Positions 8,357-14,684 of a stretch of 64,000 nt of DNA are shown here, in pieces (within the stretch, counting starts at the first letter, position 1; the number at the start of each line of letters is the position of its first letter). The stretch comes from an uncultured Bacteroidia bacterium (lineage in GTDB: Bacteria; Bacteroidota; Bacteroidia; Bacteroidales; F082), in assembly GCA_902801625.1 (NCBI GenBank), contig CADCJI010000017.1, positions 1 to 64,000 of the forward strand. The letters run 5' to 3'. Under the pieces are notes generated by a model. The model was not told the DNA's origin, searched no databases, and saw only the letters and a list, made by a program, of their open reading frames with translations. A program made the translations under genes and the position numbers.

Positions 8357-9841
8357 TTAATCTATTCTATTGCCTTGTTTGTCAAATTGTATAGTTTTAC
8401 TTTCCAGGAACCCTCTTTTTCTAACCTTAGCCTTGCCATCAGTGAAATAAAAAGCATATTCATATTCACATGGGATTACGATGTCTCCTTGTTTGTTGAT
8501 ATAACCCCATTTCCCGTTTTTCATAACTCTGATTAAATCAACATTTAGAAGAATGTCAGTGTATTCTGTCTCATCATAGGCGATGTTGCCTCGCATATTA
8601 AGAAATAGCCATTTTTCGTTTTTCTTTGCTGCAACGAGGGCCTTTGTAAATCTAATAATATCCTCATATTCGAAAGGAATGACAGTGTTGCCGAGTGTGT
8701 CGATGATTCCCAGTTTTCCGCTTTTCTTAGCCACAGCAACACCTTCGGCAAATTCTTTAATTTCATCATACTCAAAAGGGATGACAATGTTGCCGAGTTT
8801 TTCGATGGCTCCCCATTTTCTGTTTTTCACCACAATAGAGATATCTTCGGAGAAATCCCCTGTGTCATCATATTCAAAAGGTATGACGATCTTCCCCTGT
8901 TTGTTGATAAACCCCCATTTCCCGTATTTCTCCACAGATGCAAGATCTTCGAAGAAAGTCCCTGTGTCATCATATTCAAAAGGTATGACAGTCTTCCCCT
9001 GCCTGTTGATAAAACCCCATTTTTCGTTTTTCTCCACAGATGCGAGACCTTCGGAGAAATCACTTGTATCATCATATTCAAAAGGTATGACGGTCTTCCC
9101 CTGCCTGTTGATAAAACCCCATTTTTCGTTTTTCTCCACAGATGCGAGTCCTTCGGAAAAATCGCCAGAATAGTCATATATTAATGGGATGACAACATTT
9201 CCTTTTGGGTCAATGAAGCCATATTTTTCATTGATTGCAACAGAAGCCAAACCTTCGGAAAAATCCTCTGCAAAGTCGTAAATAAAAGGAATGATAGTGT
9301 TTACTTCAGAATCAACATATCCATATTTATCATCTTTTAAGTATGGTTTTGGGAAGTCTGTTTCGTTATAGGAGGGAATTGAACTTTGTGCTTCTTCGTC
9401 TTTTGTTTCTGTTTCGTTAATGGATGTCGACTCTTGCTTTGTTTGTCTTAGTAATTGACGAACATCTTCCACCAAAACTGTTTCAATTGGATGAACTGTC
9501 ATCATTCTCCAATTATTGGATGAAAAAATCAATTCCAGATGTTCGGGAAGCGGTGCCTCATCGATGATGTATGGTAACATTTTCGCTCCATGTTTCTTAT
9601 TAAAAGCAAAGGTGATTTCTCGGTCAGTATATGCGGAATCGTATGCGTTTTGACTGGCTAAAAGTAAGAATACTTCGCTTTCTCTGATTGCAGGAGCCAG
9701 CACCTTCGGAAACTCCATCCCGCCACCTATTCCTTGCCTATCAATAAAATAACTAATCCCAGCTTTGTCGAACGCCGCGCAAATCTGGTCGGCAATGGCT
9801 GTGTCCTTGCGCGAGTAACTGATGAAGACATCGTATTTCAT
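8357..9841 (-). CDS. TIR domain protein with C-terminal WG repeats
   Basis: 494 residues. Residues 1-135 are a bacterial TIR domain (MKYDVFISYSRKDTAIADQI; FIDRQGIGGGMEF; AYTDREITFAF). Glu75 is in the place of the catalytic Glu of NADase TIRs. A polar linker (136-165) leads to about eight WG repeats of 34-35 residues (aromatic-Gly at 173, 207, 241, 275, 309, 343, 446; W411 lacks the Gly). Two adjacent units (about 223-290) are nearly identical also at DNA level (about 8985-9180), which points to recent duplication. No signal peptide, so it is cytoplasmic. TIR proteins of this kind often act in abortive phage defence or in signalling. The partner sensed by the WG repeats is unknown. Confidence 0.9.
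   Translation of the reverse strand: MKYDVFISYSRKDTAIADQICAAFDKAGISYFIDRQGIGGGMEFPKVLAPAIRESEVFLLLASQNAYDSAYTDREITFAFNKKHGAKMLPYIIDEAPLPEHLELIFSSNNWRMMTVHPIETVLVEDVRQLLRQTKQESTSINETETKDEEAQSSIPSYNETDFPKPYLKDDKYGYVDSEVNTIIPFIYDFAEDFSEGLASVAINEKYGFIDPKGNVVIPLIYDYSGDFSEGLASVEKNEKWGFINRQGKTVIPFEYDDTSDFSEGLASVEKNEKWGFINRQGKTVIPFEYDDTGTFFEDLASVEKYGKWGFINKQGKIVIPFEYDDTGDFSEDISIVVKNRKWGAIEKLGNIVIPFEYDEIKEFAEGVAVAKKSGKLGIIDTLGNTVIPFEYEDIIRFTKALVAAKKNEKWLFLNMRGNIAYDETEYTDILLNVDLIRVMKNGKWGYINKQGDIVIPCEYEYAFYFTDGKAKVRKRGFLESKTIQFDKQGNRID
8960..9180 (-). repeat. Near-identical tandem 102-bp units inside the WG-repeat region
   Basis: Two consecutive 102-bp units coding for DFSEGLASVEKNEKWGFI plus NRQGKTVIPFEYDD differ at only a few bases; a third, more diverged unit lies beside them. 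Unit length is a multiple of three, so copy-number change would keep the frame and alter only repeat number. Confidence 0.85.
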
Positions 9842-9863
9842 ATATTTTATATTATTATGGTTG

Positions 9864-9871
9864 CAAAGGTA
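9864..9871 (-). promoter_or_regulatory. Probable -7 box of the TIR-WG/tex promoter
   Basis: TACCTTTG on the minus strand fits TAnnTTTG and lies 22-30 nt upstream of the TIR gene start. No convincing -33 TTTG was found at the usual distance. Confidence 0.45.
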
Positions 9872-9901
9872 GTGAAAATTCTGTTTAGTACTTGTTTAGA
9901 G

Positions 9902-11212
9902 TTACATGTCCTTCATCGAAAGCCCAATCAGATCAACCTTGTATCCATTCAAAAGCTTTTTTATGTTTTGGTACTTTTCTTCTAATTCTTTGGGCTTGAA
10001 CCTTTCTGGATTCCGCTTGACTTCGGCAACGATGGCATGGTGGTCAAGGCGCTCCAAGGCGATGAGGTCGATTTCGTTTTTCCCTTGATTGTCCCACCAA
10101 TGCGATACTTCCGTGACTCGTTCTTTCTCGCCATAGAGTTGCCTGAAATATTTTTCCAGCACAAAGCCACTGTATTGCGTGTAATCTTTGCGGATGAACT
10201 CTTCAAGGAGATCGAATTTCTCCAGTTCGACGAGTGTTCGGTTGCTCTCGATGAACCTGAACCAAAACATCAGGAAACAGTCATCGATATAGTATTTCAC
10301 GCCATGGCTGTTGGGCTTGGCCCACATAGGACGGAGTTTGTTGACCAGGGAATACTCTGTTTCCAAAGTATCGAGATAGCGCCCTGTGTTTTTTTCAACG
10401 ATGCTGTCAATCTCCGATTGGCTTGTCATCCCTGATGCAATGAGTTGCAGGATGCTATAGTAGATTTGGAATTTGCGCCCAAACTCACCAACCAACAATT
10501 CGGTGCCTTCTTCCAAGAAGATGCTTGATGGGCGGCAAACATCACGGATCATGTCCCCCCATGTCTTGCACCCGTCATCCATCAGTTGCGCCACATATTT
10601 GGCCACGCCTCCTGTGATGGCGTAAAGCATCAGCAAGTCCTCTGGCGTGTAGCTGGGGTTGTGGTCTTGAAGAATCTGTTTCAGCACCGAGGTCGAAAAA
10701 GGCTTGAGGTCGATTCGGGCAGTCTTGCGTCCAAAAAGTGGCTCCTTGCGGTCTTCGAATATCCTTTTCATCATGTTATAAATGCTGCCGCAAGCGATGA
10801 GATGGATATGGGCTTCGGCATGATGCTTGTCCCAAACCTGTTGAATATCGCTTATGATGCCCTCTCCAATGTCGGCCAAACGCTGAAATTCATCGATGAT
10901 GACCGTCGCTTTTCGTGTTTTGCTGAAGACAAGGATTTCCTCCAAGAGGGCGGCAAAGGAAGTAACTTGGCCATGGATATGAAGACCCAGAACTGTTTCA
11001 ACTTGTTTTTGGAAATCAACACATTGAATTTGCTCTGCCTTTTTTCCAATGAAAAAATACAGATAAGAACGGCCTTTCAAGGCTTCCGTCATTAGAGTCG
11101 TCTTGCCCGTGCGCCTACGGCCTATCAACACGGTAAACTGGGCCGATTGGACAGACAATTCGTCAATCCTTTGCAACTCTTTGATTTCCTTTTCTCTATC
11201 GTAGAATCTCAT
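9902..11212 (-). CDS. AAA-type ATPase with DUF234-like C-terminal domain
   Basis: 436 residues. P-loop near residues 30-40 (IGRRRTGKTTLM), Walker B VIIDEFQ, an arginine-containing sensor region, then a winged-helix segment and a C-terminal region with EIDLIALERLDHHAIVAEVKR. The last resembles a PD-(D/E)XK nuclease core (D...E-x-K), as is usual for the archaeal-type DUF234 ATPases. The biological role of this family is unsettled; links to mobile elements and toxin-like behaviour have been proposed. A nearly palindromic operator-like sequence sits between its promoter and ATG. Confidence 0.88.
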   Translation of the reverse strand: MRFYDREKEIKELQRIDELSVQSAQFTVLIGRRRTGKTTLMTEALKGRSYLYFFIGKKAEQIQCVDFQKQVETVLGLHIHGQVTSFAALLEEILVFSKTRKATVIIDEFQRLADIGEGIISDIQQVWDKHHAEAHIHLIACGSIYNMMKRIFEDRKEPLFGRKTARIDLKPFSTSVLKQILQDHNPSYTPEDLLMLYAITGGVAKYVAQLMDDGCKTWGDMIRDVCRPSSIFLEEGTELLVGEFGRKFQIYYSILQLIASGMTSQSEIDSIVEKNTGRYLDTLETEYSLVNKLRPMWAKPNSHGVKYYIDDCFLMFWFRFIESNRTLVELEKFDLLEEFIRKDYTQYSGFVLEKYFRQLYGEKERVTEVSHWWDNQGKNEIDLIALERLDHHAIVAEVKRNPERFKPKELEEKYQNIKKLLNGYKVDLIGLSMKDM

Positions 11213-11213
11213 T

Positions 11214-11237
11214 TTTACAAATTTGTAAATTACAAAT
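11214..11237. promoter_or_regulatory. Palindromic operator-like array before the DUF234 ATPase gene
   Basis: TTTACAAATTTGTAAA (11214-11229) is a perfect 16-bp palindrome touching the start codon, and ATTTGTAA-A-TTACAAAT (about 11221-11237) is a second, overlapping one. Three alternating half-sites TTTGTAA lie between the predicted transcription start and the ATG, a position suited to repression. Confidence 0.5.
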
Positions 11238-11252
11238 GATTAAATTTTGTTG

Positions 11253-11260
11253 CAAAAATA
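11253..11260 (-). promoter_or_regulatory. Probable -7 box for the DUF234 ATPase gene
   Basis: TATTTTTG on the minus strand (TAnnTTTG), about 40 nt upstream of the ATG at 11212. Confidence 0.5.
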
Positions 11261-11447
11261 GTAATTATTGTTTTTGTGACCTCGTTTTTTATTTATCCCA
11301 CAAAATTAATGCTACAAAAATACACTTTTCTTTGTGAAATAAAGCATGTTTTTCGTTTTCCATATTTGAATATTGTTATTCGTTTCAATTTCAATACTAG
11401 GATATTGTTTTTTGGAAGAAAATCCATATTGGATTATTGTTTTTCAT

Positions 11448-11455
11448 TATCTTTG
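11448..11455 (+). promoter_or_regulatory. Probable -7 box for the 11474 gene pair
   Basis: TATCTTTG fits TAnnTTTG and lies 18 nt before the ATG at 11474. The upstream 150 nt are very AT-rich, with repeated GATATTG/GGATTATTG words. Confidence 0.5.
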
Positions 11456-11473
11456 CGGCAAATATTTAACATC

Positions 11474-11779
11474 ATGCCTGTATTAGTCTTTCTTTTCGGT
11501 TTGTTGGCGGGCTGTCTGTTGGCAGTCATCGTCGGTTTGATTGGCTCGCGCCGGCGCATCGGTTTTGGATGGGCCTTCTTGCTTTCGGTGGTGACCTCGC
11601 CCATTATCGGTCTCATCGTGACGCTTTGTACGCCCAAGTTGGAAACCCAAGGTCGCAAATGGGGCTGTCTTGGTACGCTGATCGGCATAGCGATGTTGGT
11701 GCTTCTCGTTGTGGTGGTGCTCATGTTATTGCCTGACTTGTACGAACAATTGCAGTCGTGGTTCCAATCCTTGAAGTGA
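11474..11779 (+). CDS. Small two-helix membrane protein, unrecognised
   Basis: 101 residues from the ATG at 11474. Upstream in-frame starts are rejected because they precede the TATCTTTG box. Helix 1 (about 2-22, VLVFLFGLLAGCLLAVIVGLIG) is followed by a basic patch SRRR, a second hydrophobic stretch with FLLSVVTSPIIGLIVTLC, and a third near the C-terminus (IGIAMLVLLVVVVLMLL). The pattern GWAFLLSVVTSPIIGLI is common in small Bacteroidetes inner-membrane proteins of unknown function. Its stop lies 1 nt before the ATG of the HAD phosphatase, so the two are translated together. Confidence 0.7.
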   Translation: MPVLVFLFGLLAGCLLAVIVGLIGSRRRIGFGWAFLLSVVTSPIIGLIVTLCTPKLETQGRKWGCLGTLIGIAMLVLLVVVVLMLLPDLYEQLQSWFQSLK

Positions 11780-11780
11780 T

Positions 11781-12374
11781 ATGATCAAAAACCTAATCTT
11801 CGACTACGGCGGTGTGCTCCTCGACTGGAACCCGCATTATCTTTATGACCCTTATTTCGGCGATGTGGAGAAGGCCGAGTGGTTCCTCACCCACATCTGC
11901 ACCTACGAGTGGAACGCCCAGCACGATAACGGCAAACCCATTGCGGAAGGCGTTGCGGAACTCATTGCCGAGCATCCCGAATGGAAGAAGGAAATCGAGC
12001 TGTATTACGGTGACTTCATGAAGATGATGGGCGGACAGATATCAGGCATGGAGGAGTATGTCAAGGAATTAAAAGCCAAAGGCTTCCGTGTGTTTGGATT
12101 GTCCAACTGGTCGGAGGAGACTTTCGCCTTGGTGAGGCCGACCTATCCTGTTCTTAACCTTATGGAGGACATGGTGATTTCGGGTATCGAGCGGGTGATG
12201 AAGCCAGACCCGAGAATTTTCCAACTTGCCTTACAACGCTTCGGCATCAAGGCCGAGGAGACGGTGTTTATTGATGATAACCCGAATAATGTGGCGGCGG
12301 CGAGTGCCTTGGGAATTAAGGGAATACAATTTGAGACAAAAAGCAAATTGGAGGAAGTATTGAATAATTTGTGA
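11781..12374 (+). CDS. HAD-superfamily phosphatase (subfamily IA, YihX-like)
   Basis: 197 residues with the HAD motifs in order: motif I LIFDYGGVLLDWNP (nucleophile Asp8; the usual second Asp is Gly10); motif II GLSNWS; motif III Lys in KPDPRIF; motif IV VFIDDNPNNV. The helical cap is inserted after motif I. DxGGV instead of DxDGT is also seen in YihX-type sugar-phosphate phosphatases. The likely activity is hydrolysis of a small phosphorylated metabolite. It is coupled to the upstream membrane gene. Confidence 0.88.
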   Translation: MIKNLIFDYGGVLLDWNPHYLYDPYFGDVEKAEWFLTHICTYEWNAQHDNGKPIAEGVAELIAEHPEWKKEIELYYGDFMKMMGGQISGMEEYVKELKAKGFRVFGLSNWSEETFALVRPTYPVLNLMEDMVISGIERVMKPDPRIFQLALQRFGIKAEETVFIDDNPNNVAAASALGIKGIQFETKSKLEEVLNNL

Positions 12375-12504
12375 TGCTAATAAATTGTTGATAAACACTT
12401 TGTTAGATTGTTTTTTTACAACTTTTTTCCACTATTTCAACACTGTTTTTGCAACTTTTTTCCAGATGGATAATCGATTTGTTGTTTTATCCGGTTTTTG
12501 TTTG

Positions 12505-12512
12505 TAATTTTG
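12505..12512 (+). promoter_or_regulatory. Probable -7 box for the 12531 gene
   Basis: TAATTTTG fits TAnnTTTG, with a GTTG about 20 nt upstream (12482-12484). The ATG follows 18 nt later. The preceding spacer carries two copies of an AACTTTTTTCCA word (about 12420 and 12451). Confidence 0.5.
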
Positions 12513-12530
12513 CAAAAAATCATCAGCATT

Positions 12531-12923
12531 ATGCGTTTCCTAGAATATCTTTTTTTTAAGTATTACAATTTGGGCATTAAACTTGGGTCAAAGCAAAACG
12601 CTAGCACTTCTGCCGTACTCTTATTATCGTTTGTTTTTACCCTTTATCTAGTTGATGTTGCTATTACACTTGATTGCCTCTTTGGAATTAACTGGGATAG
12701 TCGTTGGATTGTCGGCTTTTTAATAGTTTCTATCGTTATCCTGATTCTAGTTTTCGATTTTACATTAGTATATTTTGGTAAAAGTTCAAGGATTGTATCC
12801 AAACACAAGGAAGAATGGACGGGAAAGAAAAATTTAGGAGCAATTTTATTTCCTATAATTGCTATTCTTTGGTTTAGCGTGTATTGTGTTGTCAAAATAC
12901 TGATGAATCGAGGTATTTTATAA
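12531..12923 (+). CDS. Unrecognised three-helix membrane protein
   Basis: 130 residues from the ATG at 12531. Hydrophobic stretches at about 27-50 (TSAVLLLSFVFTLYLVDVAI), 62-85 (WIVGFLIVSIVILILVF) and 105-125 (ILFPIIAILWFSVYCVVKIL). No signal peptide and no known motif. Base composition is clearly more AT-rich than its neighbours and codon use differs from the adjacent nnr gene, which suggests it was acquired. It stands alone behind its own promoter. Function unknown. Confidence 0.6.
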   Translation: MRFLEYLFFKYYNLGIKLGSKQNASTSAVLLLSFVFTLYLVDVAITLDCLFGINWDSRWIVGFLIVSIVILILVFDFTLVYFGKSSRIVSKHKEEWTGKKNLGAILFPIIAILWFSVYCVVKILMNRGIL

Positions 12924-12982
12924 GATTTTGAAATAGATTTTTGAACGATTTCTGGCCGAAGGCAATACCAAAATAAAAGAAT

Positions 12983-14491
12983 ATGAAAATCCTCTCAGTC
13001 AATCAAATCCGCGAAGCGGACAAATACACGATAGAGAACGAAACCATTGAGTCCGTCGACCTGATGGAACGGGCGGCCACGAAAGTCTTTGAGTGGCTCT
13101 ATCGTCGTGCGCCGCGCGACAAGACCATCAAGATCTTCTGCGGCATGGGCAACAACGGCGGCGACGGCCTCGTGGTGGCCCGACTGCTCAATGAGCAAGA
13201 GATTGTCCCGCAGGTGTTTATGGTGCGCTACTCAGATAAGATGAGCCACGACTGCGAGGTGAACTACTACCGCCTCGTGAACGAGACCAAGGTGCCGATG
13301 TTCGACATCCTCACCGAGGACGACTTCCCGAAAGTCGATGCCAACGATGTGGCGGTCGACGCCATCTTTGGCTCTGGTCTCAACCGTCCGCCGCAGGGCA
13401 TGACTGCCGACCTGATTGCCTACCTCAACCAAAGCAAGGCCATTCGCGTGGCCATCGACATCCCTTCGGGCCTCTTCGCCGACCAGCCCAGTGCCTTGGG
13501 CTTCATCTTCAAGGCTGACTACACGCTGACCTTCCAAAACCCCAAGTTGGCTTTCCTGCTGCCCGAGAATGACCCGTATGTGGGCCGCTTCGAGGTCTTG
13601 GACATCGGCCTGCACCCGCGCTATCTGGAAGAGGTGGAGACCAACAACCTGTTGACCGTCAAGGCGATGGTGAAGCCGATACTGCACAACCGAACGAAAT
13701 ACTCCCATAAAGGCACATACGGTCACGCCCTGCTGATTGCTGGCTCCGAAGGTAAGACAGGCGCGGCTTTACTTGGCGCGAAAGCCTGTCTGCGCACGGG
13801 TGTGGGTTTGTTGAGCGTACACCTGCCTAAGGTAGCCCAATTGCCTTTGCAGACCGCCATCCCCGAGGCAATGATAGATGGCGATGAATCCGAAACCTGC
13901 TTCTCAACATTTGGATATTTGGATGCCTATACCGCTGTGGGCGTAGGTCCAGGCTTGGGCAAGGCTGACGACACCGTCCGCGCTTTGAAACGCCTGATCC
14001 AAGAGGTGCAAGTGCCGCTCGTCATGGATGCCGATGCCTTGAACATCCTCTCCGACAACCCGACTTGGCTGCCGTTCCTGCCCGCCAAGACGATACTGAC
14101 ACCGCATCCCAAGGAGTTTGAACGCTTGGTAGGCAAGACCTCGACCTCGTTTGAACGGCTTGAGAAACAAAGGGAACTGGCCACCAAATACAACCTTGTC
14201 GTTATCGTGAAAGGTGCACATACTACCGTTGCGATGCCCAACGGCACCGTTTTCTTCAACACCACAGGCAATCCTGGCATGGCCACGGCGGGCAGCGGTG
14301 ATGTGCTGACAGGCATCATCCTCTCGCTCTTGGCGCAACGCTATTCGCCTGAGGAAGCTGCTGTGTTGGGTGTCTATCTCCACGGCCTCGCAGGCGACCT
14401 CGCCGCCGACGAGATAGGGCAGGAGGCTTTGATAGCTTCTGATATCACGGAGCATATTGGGAAGGCATACACTGCGCTTCACGCTAAGTAG
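12983..14491 (+). CDS. nnr: Bifunctional NAD(P)HX epimerase/dehydratase
   Basis: 502 residues combining both repair activities for hydrated NAD(P)H. The N-terminal YjeF_N epimerase domain is at about 1-215 (GMGNNGGDGLVVARLL; VDAIFGSGLNRPPQG; AIDIPSGLFAD). The C-terminal ribokinase-like ADP-dependent dehydratase is at about 230-500 (HALLIAGSEGKTGAALLGAKACLRTGVGLLSV; MDADALNI; LTPHPKEFERL; the GSGDVLTG motif with catalytic Asp). Length and domain order match E. coli Nnr. It is followed by a repeat-rich spacer shared with the convergent T9SS gene. Confidence 0.96.
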   Translation: MKILSVNQIREADKYTIENETIESVDLMERAATKVFEWLYRRAPRDKTIKIFCGMGNNGGDGLVVARLLNEQEIVPQVFMVRYSDKMSHDCEVNYYRLVNETKVPMFDILTEDDFPKVDANDVAVDAIFGSGLNRPPQGMTADLIAYLNQSKAIRVAIDIPSGLFADQPSALGFIFKADYTLTFQNPKLAFLLPENDPYVGRFEVLDIGLHPRYLEEVETNNLLTVKAMVKPILHNRTKYSHKGTYGHALLIAGSEGKTGAALLGAKACLRTGVGLLSVHLPKVAQLPLQTAIPEAMIDGDESETCFSTFGYLDAYTAVGVGPGLGKADDTVRALKRLIQEVQVPLVMDADALNILSDNPTWLPFLPAKTILTPHPKEFERLVGKTSTSFERLEKQRELATKYNLVVIVKGAHTTVAMPNGTVFFNTTGNPGMATAGSGDVLTGIILSLLAQRYSPEEAAVLGVYLHGLAGDLAADEIGQEALIASDITEHIGKAYTALHAK

Positions 14492-14496
14492 TTTTT

Positions 14497-14637
14497 TCCC
14501 ACGCAGAATCCGCAGAACTCGCAGAACCTGCCGGACACGATTGCCTCACGCAGAATGCGCAAAACACGCTGAACCTGCCGGACGCAAACCAATCATCGCA
14601 TTGCGATTCCCATAATTTTGCGGATTCTGCGTGATAA
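14497..14637. repeat. CGCAGAATC-type dispersed repeat with inverted ends
   Basis: Between the convergent nnr and T9SS genes, words of the form CACGCAGAATCCGCAGAA and CTGCCGGAC occur in direct copies (about 14500-14585). A reverse-complement copy TTTGCGGATTCTGCGTG closes the segment (about 14618-14635), so a long hairpin is possible. A related copy lies at 47876-47893, again between convergent genes. Confidence 0.65.
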
Positions 14638-14684
14638 ATATGTATGTGTCGATTCGAGTGAAAAGAGTATGTTGAGTAAAGAAA

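Noticed and set aside
12390-12405. DnaA-box-like TTATCAACA and possible replication origin
   Set aside because: Only one imperfect box, no cluster, no dnaA or partition genes nearby.
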